64,000 nt of DNA from SABI01 sp963676605 (lineage in GTDB: Bacteria > Spirochaetota > Spirochaetia > Sphaerochaetales > Sphaerochaetaceae), in assembly GCA_963676605.2 (NCBI GenBank), contig CAXXSP010000024.1:1-64000 (forward strand), written 5' to 3'. Below the pieces are notes generated by a model that saw only the letters and a list, made by a program, of their open reading frames with translations, was not told where the DNA came from and searched no databases. Shown one piece after another: positions 28,466 through 37,755 of this stretch. Within the stretch, counting starts at the first letter, position 1. Each line of letters begins with the position of its first letter. The translations under genes and the position numbers were made by a program.

Positions 28466-31400
28466 GTGGCTGCTCCTCCATTGATAAACAGAAGATTCCT
28501 GGTAACCCTCACGATCCTCATCGTTATTACCATTCCCTCTATACCTCTGCTTCTGGATCTCGGAGAGCGATTCGCCCCTTCAGTCGATTCTCAGGCAGTG
28601 AATGGACAGGTCGACATTTCAGGAATCTATGGATCAGAGAAGAGAACCAGACTCACCGGTGAGTGGGAATTCTATCCGTTTCAGCTGCTCGATGAGAGTG
28701 CTTTGAGCGGTTCAGAGGCTCTCGATACACAGTATATAGAAGTTCCTGGTTTGTGGAATGAACTTCTGAAAAGTGGGGAAGGAAAGACCGGGACAGGGTA
28801 TGGAACCTATCATCTGAAAGTCTCTGGGGCTGAGGCAGGGAAGAGTCTCAGTATGTACGTGCCGACAACAGCCTGTTCTGTCTCGGTTTCTATCGATGAG
28901 AAGGTCATGTACACCTCTGGAACAGTCGCCTCTTCGCGTGGTGAGTATAGGGCAAGCTATAAAACTGGCGTATTCGATTTTGTTCCCGAACACACCTCCT
29001 TCGATCTGATCGTTCAGATATCAAACTACGATCTTGCCTACGGCGGGATGTGGTATGCACTCAGTATAGGACAGACAGGCGTCATGAATACCTTCTACAA
29101 CCAGTGGGACCGAAAGCAGTATATCTTCTTCGGCGGCTACCTGGTCATATATTTCTTCTATACAGTCATATATCTATTGAGACGAAAGGATATCTCGCAT
29201 CTGTACTTTTCCATGGTCGCGTTATCGGCACTGCTCAGACTTACGGTATCTGAGCTCTATCTTATCTACCATGCACTCCCTTTCATCCCGTTCTACCTGG
29301 TGTTCAGGATAGAGTACATCGCCTCCTTCTGGGTATCGGGTTCGTACCTTCTCCTTGTGGATCATCTGTTCATAGAAGAGAAGATACTCAACAGGATCAA
29401 CAGGGTGGTGATCCGGGGGATCTGTGCTGTATCGGCTCTTACCCTTATGCTCCCCACCTGGCTTCTCAGTTATCTTCATGACGGAGCAGAGCTCATCGTC
29501 ATGGTGGTGGCCGGGTACGGGGTCGCGCTCTCCTTTCTCGCAAGCCAGAAAAAGCATCCCGGAGGGACACTACACCTTGCCGGTAGTTTCTTCGCTCTTC
29601 TTTTTGCATTTCCTGACTTCTTTCTGACTCCGAACTATCTTACAGGACATTTCGGAAACCTGATTAATGTGGGCCTGTTCGGGGCCATCCTTCTTCAGCT
29701 GGTCGTGATAGCGGCAAACCATGCACGGAACGTTATCCGGCTGGAGGCTATGGGAGAGGACCTGCTTCGACTGGACAAGCTGAAGGATGATTTCCTTGAG
29801 AATACCTCTCATGAATTGAAGACTCCACTGAGCGGGGTCCTCGCTATCTCGGAAGGTATGCTGAAAGGAGGGGATGGCTGGCTGACAGAGGGACAGACAG
29901 AAAAACTAGAACTGATCAGTTCTAGTGTGAGGCGCCTTGCCTTCCTCGTCAACGATATCCTCGATATCTCGCGCCTGCAGCATGAAGACCTCGTCCTCGA
30001 TATAAAACCGGTGAGAATAGAAGGAATACTCCGAAGTACCTTCAAGGTCTTCGAGACACTGAGTATCCCTCGTGACATCTCAATCTCACTTCAGATGCCT
30101 GAGACCGTACCTTTAGTCATGGCTGATGAGAACAGGATCGCACAGATACTCTATAATCTTCTCGGTAATGCACTGAAATATACTCAGGAAGGTTCGATAC
30201 TCCTCTCTTTAGAAGAAAGGAAGGGGAGAGTTGTCATCATGGTATCCGATACAGGAAACGGGATCCCCGAAGATCAGATAGAGGAAATATTTCTCTCCCA
30301 CTTCCGCTCAGATGTGCAGGCGAGTATGAAGGAGGAGGGTCACGGGATAGGCTTAGCCGTATCGAAGAAGCTGATCGAGCAGCAGGGTGGAAGGATATGG
30401 GTTGAATCAACACTGGGACAAGGGTCCACCTTCTTCATCACCCTGCCTATTGCGTATGATACGATGAGTAAAGTAGCGGTCCAACCGGACAGGGAGATCG
30501 TAAAAAGGCAGAGAGCGATTCCTTCTGCTTCTCATACTGTCACTTCCAAGGAGGAGCTTGTCCTCATCGTAGATGATGAACCGATCAATCTCGAGGCAGC
30601 TTCATCCCTCCTCCAAGCTGATGGGTATTCCACCGTGAAAGCTTCGGGAGGAGAGGAAGCTCTCAGGTTACTTCATTCTCAGGAGAGGCATACCTTCTCC
30701 CTTGTCATCCTTGATGTGATGATGCCCGATCTTTCGGGGTATGAGGTCTGTAGGAAGATTCGGGAAGAGTGGAATCTCCATGAACTTCCCATCCTTATCA
30801 TGACAGTGAAGAACAGGGTGGAAGACAAGGTAGAGGCCTTGAAGGCGGGAGCCAATGACTTCCTCTCCAAACCGTTCGAATCAACAGAATTCACTACCAG
30901 GGTCAACAACCTGATCGAACTGAAATCCTCAGTCATCAAGGCACTGAATGCAGAGCTCGCATTCCTGCAGGCACAGATCAAACCCCATTTCCTTTTCAAT
31001 GCGATGAATACGATCATTTCCTTCTGCTATACCGATGGAGAAAAGGCGGCAGAACTCCTTACGAGCCTCGGCGAATTCCTACGGGGAAGCTTCGATTTCA
31101 AGAACAGGGAGACCCTTGTCCCGATAGAACAGGAGCTCGACTTCGTTCGAGCCTTCACCCGTATCGAGCAGGCCCGGTTCGGGAGCCGTCTTGAGATCAT
31201 CTATGATGTGGATGAGGACCTGCAGGTTCTCCTGCCGCCCCTTGTCATTCAGCCCCTCGTTGAGAACGCAATTCTCCATGGGGTAAGAAGAAAGAAGGGG
31301 AAGGGTACAATAACAATCACGATGAAAGCTCAGGATGATCAGATCTCTATTGCTGTAAGCGATGACGGAGTGGGTATAGAGAATGATCGTATCCCTGCTT

Positions 31401-31555
31401 TATTCGAGGATGGGAATCAGAGGGTAGGACTGAGCAATATAAACAGCAGACTGATGAAGATCTACGGAAGAAGAGTGAAACTGGAAAGTACAGTAGGGGA
31501 AGGAACGAAGGTCTCGTTCCTTATCCCGAACAGGAAAGAGGGAGAGACGACATGA
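28466..31555 (+). CDS. Hybrid sensor kinase: 7TMR-DISM-like sensor, HisKA, receiver and LytS-type kinase module
   Basis: A 1029-residue membrane sensor. After an N-terminal helix comes an extracytoplasmic beta-sandwich-like region (residues about 45-200, including TGEWEFYPFQLL), then seven hydrophobic segments (about 220-420) as in 7TMR-DISM proteins. The cytoplasmic part has a HisKA H-box (SHELKTPLSG, near 450) and ATPase boxes (NLLGNALKYT, DTGNGIP, GHGIGLAVSKKL), then a receiver with Asp in LVILDVMMPDLSGYEV (near 750). A second kinase module of LytS type follows (LQAQIKPHFLFNAMNTI near 835; ATPase PLVENAILHGV, DDGVGI, VGLSNINSRL). The GTG start at 28466 is the first plausible codon. Its stop overlaps the response regulator start (ATGA). 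Confidence 0.85.
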   Translation: MAAPPLINRRFLVTLTILIVITIPSIPLLLDLGERFAPSVDSQAVNGQVDISGIYGSEKRTRLTGEWEFYPFQLLDESALSGSEALDTQYIEVPGLWNELLKSGEGKTGTGYGTYHLKVSGAEAGKSLSMYVPTTACSVSVSIDEKVMYTSGTVASSRGEYRASYKTGVFDFVPEHTSFDLIVQISNYDLAYGGMWYALSIGQTGVMNTFYNQWDRKQYIFFGGYLVIYFFYTVIYLLRRKDISHLYFSMVALSALLRLTVSELYLIYHALPFIPFYLVFRIEYIASFWVSGSYLLLVDHLFIEEKILNRINRVVIRGICAVSALTLMLPTWLLSYLHDGAELIVMVVAGYGVALSFLASQKKHPGGTLHLAGSFFALLFAFPDFFLTPNYLTGHFGNLINVGLFGAILLQLVVIAANHARNVIRLEAMGEDLLRLDKLKDDFLENTSHELKTPLSGVLAISEGMLKGGDGWLTEGQTEKLELISSSVRRLAFLVNDILDISRLQHEDLVLDIKPVRIEGILRSTFKVFETLSIPRDISISLQMPETVPLVMADENRIAQILYNLLGNALKYTQEGSILLSLEERKGRVVIMVSDTGNGIPEDQIEEIFLSHFRSDVQASMKEEGHGIGLAVSKKLIEQQGGRIWVESTLGQGSTFFITLPIAYDTMSKVAVQPDREIVKRQRAIPSASHTVTSKEELVLIVDDEPINLEAASSLLQADGYSTVKASGGEEALRLLHSQERHTFSLVILDVMMPDLSGYEVCRKIREEWNLHELPILIMTVKNRVEDKVEALKAGANDFLSKPFESTEFTTRVNNLIELKSSVIKALNAELAFLQAQIKPHFLFNAMNTIISFCYTDGEKAAELLTSLGEFLRGSFDFKNRETLVPIEQELDFVRAFTRIEQARFGSRLEIIYDVDEDLQVLLPPLVIQPLVENAILHGVRRKKGKGTITITMKAQDDQISIAVSDDGVGIENDRIPALFEDGNQRVGLSNINSRLMKIYGRRVKLESTVGEGTKVSFLIPNRKEGETT

Positions 31556-32643
31556 TCCATGTGGCCATAGTTGATGACGAACAGCCGGCAGTCGATCTGC
31601 TGAAGACACTGCTTTCTCACAGGGATGAGATTTCAGTTGACCTCATGACAACTAATCCCCTGGACGTGCTGCACGGTGACCTTTCTGTGATCGATATTCT
31701 TTTTGTCGATATAGAGATGCCTGAAATGAACGGTCTGGAGCTCGCTCAGCAGGTAACTGACAGGTATCCTGCTCTCCACGTGGTATTCGTCACAGCCTAC
31801 AACGAGTATGCGGTCGATGCGTTCAATCTCCATGCCCTTGATTACTTGATGAAGCCGGTACAGCCGAAGCGGCTGGAAGAGACCCTCGCACTTATAGAGG
31901 AAAGGGCAGAGAGCGATCACATGAATACTGCTGAATTGTGTAGTGTGAAAACCTTCGGCGTCTTCAGTGTACACATCGGTGATACACTCATCACTTTCAG
32001 GACAAGGAAGGCTGAAGAGCTCCTTGCCTACCTCCTTTCAGCTCAGGGGAACTTCGTGAGCAGGTCCGTCCTTCTTGATATGCTCTGGCCTGATTTTGAG
32101 GGTGATAAGGCTTTGATGAACTTCAACACGACTCTCTATTACCTGAAAAAATCGTTCTCCTCCCTGCTCCATAGAAAGGTGGTGATACAGCAGAGAGGCA
32201 GCTACAAAGTCGATATTGACTGTTTCAGCTGTGATTTCATACATCTGAAGGAGGCAAGCAGGAATACCTCAGTGATGGAAGATGCTGACCTTGATTTCTC
32301 TCTTTCCATCATCGCTGAATACCATGAGAGGTACCTGGCTGCATCAGATTATCCCTGGGTGTACAATGATCAGCTCAGGTATGAGTCGATGTATTCAAAC
32401 CTGGTCGGGAAAGCGGTAGAAATTCTGGAAAAAAGGAATAATATTACCCGTGCGCTTGAACTGGCCGAGACAGCTCTCGCCATCGTTCCCGGTGATGATA
32501 ATATCAATTACCTTACCATGCGGTTGCTCCTCAGGGTAGGAAATGGAGTGAAAGCCAGAGAGTACTTTGATCTTTACCGGAAAAGACTGGAACAGGAACA
32601 CAGTCTCAAACCTTCACAACGATATAAGGAGCTTTTCTCATGA
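31552..32643 (+). CDS. Response regulator with winged helix and BTAD-like (SARP-type) domains
   Basis: A 363-residue cytoplasmic regulator. The receiver (residues 1-120) has acidic pocket VDDE, phosphoryl Asp in ILFVDIEMPEMNG and Lys in HALDYLMKPVQ. Residues 130-230 form an OmpR-like winged helix (KTFGVFSVHIGDTLITFRT, LLDMLWPDFEGDKALMNFN). The rest is a helical bacterial transcriptional activation domain (ALELAETALAIVPGDDNIN). This layout matches SARP-like regulators that activate secondary-metabolite or surface genes elsewhere. Co-translated with the kinase; the duplicated lipoprotein and NHLP modules are obvious candidate targets, by inference. Confidence 0.85.
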   Translation: MIHVAIVDDEQPAVDLLKTLLSHRDEISVDLMTTNPLDVLHGDLSVIDILFVDIEMPEMNGLELAQQVTDRYPALHVVFVTAYNEYAVDAFNLHALDYLMKPVQPKRLEETLALIEERAESDHMNTAELCSVKTFGVFSVHIGDTLITFRTRKAEELLAYLLSAQGNFVSRSVLLDMLWPDFEGDKALMNFNTTLYYLKKSFSSLLHRKVVIQQRGSYKVDIDCFSCDFIHLKEASRNTSVMEDADLDFSLSIIAEYHERYLAASDYPWVYNDQLRYESMYSNLVGKAVEILEKRNNITRALELAETALAIVPGDDNINYLTMRLLLRVGNGVKAREYFDLYRKRLEQEHSLKPSQRYKELFS

Positions 32644-32742
32644 TGCACTTTCATCTTAACAGTTCCGCCTCCCTTCCACAGATGCAGCCTTTGACTTTCT
32701 TATGCTGCTCATCACCTCCATTCATGATGAATCGGGTTAGGC

Positions 32743-32771
32743 TTGTTGTGAAAGTGAAAACGGAGTATTCT
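32743..32771 (+). promoter_or_regulatory. Weak promoter candidate close to the MNT gene start
   Basis: TTGTTG (32743-32748), 17 bp, TATTCT (32766-32771). The ATG at 32779 lies 7 nt after the -10, so transcription could begin at or next to the start codon. Confidence 0.3.
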
Positions 32772-32778
32772 AACACAT

Positions 32779-33072
32779 ATGAGATTACCTATGCGTGAGA
32801 AAGACATTATTATCTCAACATTGAAGAGTTTCACGCCGGATGCTACGATCTATCTTTTTGGCAGCAGGGTGGATGATTCAGCACGTGGAGGAGATATCGA
32901 CCTATTTCTTCTCACCTCGACCCCAGTACCTCTGAGCATGAAACTCTCCATGCTTACCCGCCTTGCAAGAAGCGGAATTACAAGAAAAATCGATCTTATT
33001 GTACAGTCTCCTCAACAGCAGCGCGAGAAATTGTATGGAGAGGTGATGGAAAAGGGGGTCAGATTATGCTGA
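32779..33072 (+). CDS. MNT-type nucleotidyltransferase (antitoxin of a MNT/HEPN pair)
   Basis: A 97-residue minimal nucleotidyltransferase. The catalytic motif is IYLFGSRVDDSARGGDIDLFLL (Gly-Ser, then D-x-D), followed by the third acidic residue in RKIDLIVQ. In type VII toxin-antitoxin systems such proteins AMPylate or otherwise disarm the HEPN partner. The ATG at 32779 lacks a ribosome site; the in-frame ATG at 32791 is an alternative. The end overlaps the HEPN gene by 7 nt, typical of this pair. Confidence 0.85.
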   Translation: MRLPMREKDIIISTLKSFTPDATIYLFGSRVDDSARGGDIDLFLLTSTPVPLSMKLSMLTRLARSGITRKIDLIVQSPQQQREKLYGEVMEKGVRLC

Positions 33073-33536
33073 AACATACACCATTTACCTTGTTCTTGGA
33101 TAATCTGGGAAAAGCTGATCTTCATATCTCTAGAGGGAAAAATGCGAAAGACGAGATCATCAAATGGGGAGAGCTTTCGCCACAAGTATTCAACGATGCA
33201 GAAAAAGTGAAAACTCTCGATTCCTTCATCTATCGGTTTATAAAGCTTCAGGATCTTATCGGGCAGAAACTATTTCGCTCATACCTCGATACGGTAGGGG
33301 AGTTACAGGATGATATGTCATTTTTAGATGTCCTCGATAAACTTGAGAAGCTTCACATCATAGGTGAATCTGATCAGTGGTTTTCATTTCGTCGGTTGAG
33401 AAATGAACTGACTCATGAATACCCTGATAACGAAGCCGAAATTCTGGAAGGGATTATACTTGCGTTAGATGCATTTGATGTGACAGTATCTATTGTCGAC
33501 AAGCTGAAAAGGGAAATTCCGCGTCTTTCTCGATGA
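33066..33536 (+). CDS. HEPN-domain toxin-like protein
   Basis: A 156-residue helical protein encoded next to the MNT gene. The C-terminal half carries the HEPN RNase motif R-x4-H as RNELTHEYPDN (near residue 118), preceded by WFSFRRLRN. HEPN toxins cleave RNA; the preceding nucleotidyltransferase usually neutralises them. The N-terminal 50 residues (NLGKADLHISRGKNAKDEII) are not recognisable. The two genes are translationally coupled. Confidence 0.75.
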   Translation: MLKHTPFTLFLDNLGKADLHISRGKNAKDEIIKWGELSPQVFNDAEKVKTLDSFIYRFIKLQDLIGQKLFRSYLDTVGELQDDMSFLDVLDKLEKLHIIGESDQWFSFRRLRNELTHEYPDNEAEILEGIILALDAFDVTVSIVDKLKREIPRLSR

Positions 33537-33538
33537 GA

Positions 33539-33733
33539 TCAGAGGGGAAAGAGAAATCCTGCACCTGTTCCGAACAGAAATCCGATCGAATCCTGGTCAA
33601 ACAGTATGGAACCTTTGATCGTGAACCTGAAAGCGACTCCCTTGGGTCCCCGGTAATCAAAAGCGATCTCACCTCGCAGAATTGCTTCCCGTTGATACAT
33701 CTGGTACATAATATTACCAACAGTTGAATTTTA
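33539..33733 (-). pseudogene. Remnant of a minus-strand gene truncated by the IS21 element
   Basis: Reading minus from the IS21 border gives an open frame of about 60 residues ending in TGA at 33539-33541: MYQMYQREAILRGEIAFDY, then GPKGVAFRFTIKGSILFD and IGFLFGTGAGFLFPL. Alternating hydrophobic/polar residues and a terminal aromatic-Pro-Leu suggest a beta-strand-rich, perhaps outer-membrane, protein. The 5' portion is missing beyond the insertion sequence and was not recognised on its far side. Confidence 0.4.
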
Positions 33734-33801
33734 GTCACAACCAAACGGGTTAAAAGTCGTCAGTTTCCAACGCCTTAATTTTAGTCACCCGCACCGAAAT
33801 G

Positions 33802-34557
33802 CTATTGTAAAGGTCCCATCTGAGAGAGCTTCTCACGAAGCCTGAAACTGGGACCTTTAATTGTTATGATTGTACTATGGTGGACGAGCTTGTCAACCGC
33901 TTCCTCGGCAGCCCGCGCCTCATACAATTTTGGCCAGTCAGCGAATGGCCTGTTGCTGGTCACAATTATACTTCCTTTCTCGTAGCGTCGAGAAATCAGT
34001 TCAGCAAACAATTCGCATCCCTGTTTATCAAGCTGTCTGCTTGCTACATCGTCAATAATCAACAGAGAAGGTCTCACGAACGCTGCCCATTTCCGATTAT
34101 TCAGAGTCCCCAGTCGTGCTGCATCCTTCAACTTCTCAATAATCTGAGTCAGGGAAGACATATACACTTTCATTCCCTGTTGGATGCAACGGAGCCCGAG
34201 AGCCATCGCAAGATGACTCTTTCCCCTACCTGGCTTCGCCATGAAGATGATGTTCTCTTTTGCTCTCATGAAATCAAGCGTAGCCAGCTGCCGTATCTGC
34301 TGTTCATCAAGTTCCGGCTGAAAACTGAAGTCGAATGATTCAAGTGTCTTATTAGCAGGAATCCCCGAAACCTTGAGAAGCATGTCAAACGATCTCTGAC
34401 GCTTCTCATCTAGCAGGTGATCAATTACGTGGGCAAGAAACTCAATATTCTCCAGCTGCTGTTTCCCTGCCTGCACAGACAGCTGTGCAAGAGATTGCTC
34501 AGAGACATGAAGTCCCAGAGAAGTCATATGCTCTGCGAGAGTCTGGTATATATTCAT
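33802..34557 (-). CDS. istB: IS21 helper ATPase IstB
   Basis: A 251-residue AAA+ ATPase that assists the IS21 transposase in target choice. Walker A reads AKPGRGKSHLAMALG (near residue 107) and Walker B LLIIDDVAS. Sensor-region TSNRPFADW is also present. Intact; its ATG overlaps the istA stop (ATGA). Confidence 0.93.
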   Translation of the reverse strand: MNIYQTLAEHMTSLGLHVSEQSLAQLSVQAGKQQLENIEFLAHVIDHLLDEKRQRSFDMLLKVSGIPANKTLESFDFSFQPELDEQQIRQLATLDFMRAKENIIFMAKPGRGKSHLAMALGLRCIQQGMKVYMSSLTQIIEKLKDAARLGTLNNRKWAAFVRPSLLIIDDVASRQLDKQGCELFAELISRRYEKGSIIVTSNRPFADWPKLYEARAAEEAVDKLVHHSTIITIKGPSFRLREKLSQMGPLQ

Positions 34558-35833
34558 CAGAAGCCTCCCCGTAGCGCTGCATCGTAATCGCTGAAGTCTG
34601 TAGGATCCATGTCCTCAAACAGGGAGTACTCTTGTTGAATCGCATGGCCGTACTTCTTTTTGCCCCCGCCATTGTCTCTTCGGTAGTCATGTGGCCATTG
34701 TTGCGGATGGTAGTAATTTTTACGGTTGGAAGCCATTTCATAGCTGCCAACGAGTTCGCCCTGGGAGTCCTTGATGAGAATCGTGTCATGGAAACGGGCA
34801 ATACTGACTCTCTTCTCATGGCAGCTATGGACAATACCAAACTTACTGCCCTCATAACTCACCATCCCATCAATATTCACACTTCTTGCAACCCACAGAT
34901 ACCGGTCCAGGATCTCAGCGGAAGGAAGGACTTTGAGATGTTCCTTTTCCTCCACATGCACCTCTGACGGGATTTGACCTGTAGTACCGTGCTCCTTGTC
35001 ATTTACCTGTTCACACCACTGAAGTGCCTGAACATTCAGGTCTATGAGGTCTGTGAATGATCGGCCGGGGAAGAAATTGTCTTTTACATAGTCTACAAGT
35101 CTTTCCGATTTTCCCTTCGTCTGAGGAGTCCTTACCTTACATAACCTCGTAGCGAAACCGAGTTCGGCCATGAATGCTTCGTACTTTGCATTGAATACAA
35201 CTGTAAGTTTGTTCCGTGAATGAACGACGCTCTTCATATTATCGGTCAAAACCGCCTGAAACAGCCCTTCAAAGTACTGAAACGCATGAATCATTCCGAT
35301 GAAAAGGAATTCCTGTCTTGCCGTCGTGAAGAACTCCACGTACCGCATCCTGCTGGCACCGCAGACCATCACCAGACATGCTATCTTTTTCAGCTTCTTC
35401 TTATTTTTTGGAAGATAAAAGACGAATCCCCAGTCCATTTGAACCTGCTCACCATATTGGGTCTCAAACCGCATCGTTCGCCCTGGTGTGTAGATTTGCT
35501 CAGAATCTGGTCGAAACCTCTTCACGTACTCTCGGATGATAGTGATGCCACCCGAATACCCTCTTGAACGCATCCGATCAAATAATGCTTCACAGTTGAA
35601 GTTATTACATGCGAACTGTTCCTTGAGATACTCTTTGAATTCATCAAGCTTGGATCCTTTCTTTTTCCCTCTGTTTCCGTGAGGTTGGACTCCATCATTG
35701 ATATACTTTCTGACCGTGTCTCTCGATAAACCGGTTTCTCTGCTGAGAAGAGAAATGTTCCTTGGGTCTTTCCTTCTACCTTCAAACGCTCCTGTACCTG
35801 TGTTAACATACTGTAGTTGCCACTCCTGCTCAT
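34557..35833 (-). CDS. istA: IS21 transposase IstA (one frameshift)
   Basis: DDE transposase of about 425 residues. The N-terminal helix-turn-helix (RNISLLSRETGLSRDTVRKY) is in a different frame from the first 26 codons; a missing A near 35762 explains it. The catalytic residues are in QMDWGFV, VLTDNMKSVV and KGKSERLVDYV. The rest, 35720-34557, is one clean frame. If the shift is real the element is not autonomous; a homopolymer error is also possible. Confidence 0.88.
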
Positions 35834-35968
35834 GTATTTTCCTCTGTGAATGATGATTTGGTTGTCTCCATTCTAGAGGAATTGCTGGTGGGGGTGGCTA
35901 TTTTTAAACTGTTGCTAACTGTCTATTTTTTACCCGTTGGAATGTGACGAGAATTTACCCGTTGGTGA

Positions 35969-36300
35969 TATAACGGAAATAATCTATAACCGTCTTCACC
36001 TTAGAAGGTATTTTGATTGATAGTTATCATCTTCGTCTTGAAGAGTATGCTCTTGAGTAATAAATCTGGAGAGTGCTCATTCTGAGAATCATCGGTGCCC
36101 ATCTTCACAACTATCGGTGTTGTTGCGGGCGAATATTCTGTGAGTTTCGTATGCTGATCTTCTCCTCATAGCACATCAAATTTGGGATATTATCTGGACC
36201 ACAAGAAATGACGAACGAGTGTCATAATTCCCTAAAATATCAAAAGTTTCTGGAAATATATAAAAAAACATGTAAAAGCTTACGAAAATACGTAAACTAT
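35969..36300. other. Intergenic stretch between IS21 and the DUF4143 gene
   Basis: AT-rich DNA without a convincing gene. On the minus strand 36016-36175 there is an open frame (EDQHTKLTEYSPATTP, ending in TAA) that could be a gene remnant but matches nothing I recognise. The last 60 nt contain A-rich repeats (AAAAGCTTACG, AAAATACGTAAAC) upstream of a strong promoter. Confidence 0.3.
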
Positions 36301-36329
36301 TTGACACGCACACAGGCAAGGCGTAGTAT
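36301..36329 (+). promoter_or_regulatory. Near-consensus promoter producing a probable leaderless mRNA
   Basis: TTGACA (36301-36306), 17-bp spacer, TAGTAT (36324-36329). The ATG of the DUF4143 gene begins at 36336, six nt after the -10 hexamer, where transcription normally starts. There is no ribosome binding site. Confidence 0.7.
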
Positions 36330-36335
36330 GAGTAT

Positions 36336-37652
36336 ATGAACGAAACATTGAGTTTGATCATCGCACAGCAGCAGGAGAACCTGAGAAGCCCGTTTCCTAT
36401 TGTGCCCAGGGATATACAGATACTTCCTGTAACAAGGAAGGCGACAGTAATAATCGGGGTCAGAAGATGTGGGAAATCTACATGGCAGCATGAGAAAATC
36501 GAATCCCTCCTCAGAGATGGAGTGAGGACAGAAGATATATGTTTTATTGATTTTTCCGATGACCGTCTGGACTTTCTCCGGGGTGAAGAATCTGAGCCCG
36601 CAGTGATTTCTGATACGTATTATGCCATGTATCCAGAGAGTCATGCACACAAGGTGTTTTTCTTTTTTGATGAGCTTCAGTATGTAAATCGATGGGCTCA
36701 ATTTGTTAACAGGATCCAGACAACAGAAAATTGCGAGGTATATATCTCCGGTTCATCTGCAAAACTTCTCTCCAAGGAAATTGGGTCCGAGCTTGGTGGA
36801 AGGGCTTTTCCTTGGGAGTTATTCCCATTCTCCTTCCGGGAGTTTCTCAGAGCGAATGGGAAACCTGAAACCATAACCGACATTTCAAGTAGAGATGCAA
36901 TTATCGGTGCGTTTGGTGAATATGTAACAAAAGGAGGAATGCCGGAACGACTTATCCTCCCCAAAGAGACTATGGCGCCAATTTACTTCCAGAATCTCAT
37001 TCATGATGTTCTTACCTGGGATATTATGCTCAGATATAATATCTCGCATCCGGTTCAGTTGAAAAGACTGGTACACATCCTGATGAATAACTTTTCTCGT
37101 GTAATATCGGTAAATAAACTAAAACAGCGTTTAGCGGGGGAAAGGAACAGACTGGCTCCAGAGTTGATCAATGATTACATCGTCAAGTTGACCGACTGTT
37201 ACCTGCTTTTTACTGTCCCTATACGCTCATCCAATGTGGCGGTACAAGCGGTGAATCCAAAAAAGGTCTACTGTGTGGACCATGCGATGGCTCAAGCCTA
37301 TTCGCGCGCCACTACTGATAACAGCGGGTTTGCATTGGAGAATATGATCTTCGTAGCACTCAGACGAACCACGGAGAATGTCTATTACTATAAAACTTCC
37401 CGGGGTGATGAAATTGACTTCGCTGTTGGACCTGATTCCGATATTCGACTGATTCAGGTTTGTTGGGAGTTGGGAAAACAGGGGAAAACCCGAGATCGTG
37501 AAATCAGGGCTCTCATTGAAGGAATGGGTGAACTCGACCTTCAGGTATCATGGTTGATTACCGCTTATGAAGATGAAAAGATCGTAGATGATGCAACAGG
37601 TAGAAGCATTTATGTGATCCCTGCCTACAAATGGTTATTGCAGATCATGTGA
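36336..37652 (+). CDS. AAA-type ATPase with DUF4143 C-terminal domain
   Basis: A 438-residue member of the ATPase/DUF4143 family, common in spirochaetes, Bacteroidetes and archaea and thought to be linked to defence or toxin-antitoxin functions, though unproven. It has Walker A VRRCGKSTWQ (near residue 43), Walker B VFFFFDELQYV, and SGSSAKLLSKEIGSELGGR. The C-terminal domain shows FALENMIFVALRR and a nuclease-like DEIDFAV. The A-rich upstream region and leaderless promoter suggest constitutive low translation. Confidence 0.85.
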   Translation: MNETLSLIIAQQQENLRSPFPIVPRDIQILPVTRKATVIIGVRRCGKSTWQHEKIESLLRDGVRTEDICFIDFSDDRLDFLRGEESEPAVISDTYYAMYPESHAHKVFFFFDELQYVNRWAQFVNRIQTTENCEVYISGSSAKLLSKEIGSELGGRAFPWELFPFSFREFLRANGKPETITDISSRDAIIGAFGEYVTKGGMPERLILPKETMAPIYFQNLIHDVLTWDIMLRYNISHPVQLKRLVHILMNNFSRVISVNKLKQRLAGERNRLAPELINDYIVKLTDCYLLFTVPIRSSNVAVQAVNPKKVYCVDHAMAQAYSRATTDNSGFALENMIFVALRRTTENVYYYKTSRGDEIDFAVGPDSDIRLIQVCWELGKQGKTRDREIRALIEGMGELDLQVSWLITAYEDEKIVDDATGRSIYVIPAYKWLLQIM

Positions 37653-37755
37653 AAAGGCAGAAAGTCTGCGTATAATACATAAAAGGTCTACATGTCTCTC
37701 TACGGAAGCTTTTACTCTGACTGTCGTTTTTCCACCATTACTGACAGAGTTCTGC

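Larger units (their letters stand above)
33738..35968 (-). mobile_element. IS21-family insertion sequence
   Basis: A 2.2-kb element with istA and istB on the minus strand. The ends carry multiple inverted repeats typical of IS21: ACCAAACGGGTTAAAA (from 33740) against the reverse complement of TTTACCCGTTGGTGAT (35955-35970), and a second set with GTTTCCAACGCC near 33762 and its counterpart CCCGTTGGAATG near 35933. Exact termini and target duplication are not certain. Confidence 0.85.

Noticed and set aside
33533..33727. 64-codon plus-strand frame starting in an ATGA overlap with the HEPN stop
   Set aside because: Composition is not protein-like and the opposite strand reads better as a beta-rich fragment.
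36016..36175. Minus-strand open frame of about 53 codons right of the IS21 element
   Set aside because: It begins straight after a stop, lacks a start and ribosome site, and resembles no family I know. Too weak to call as a gene.
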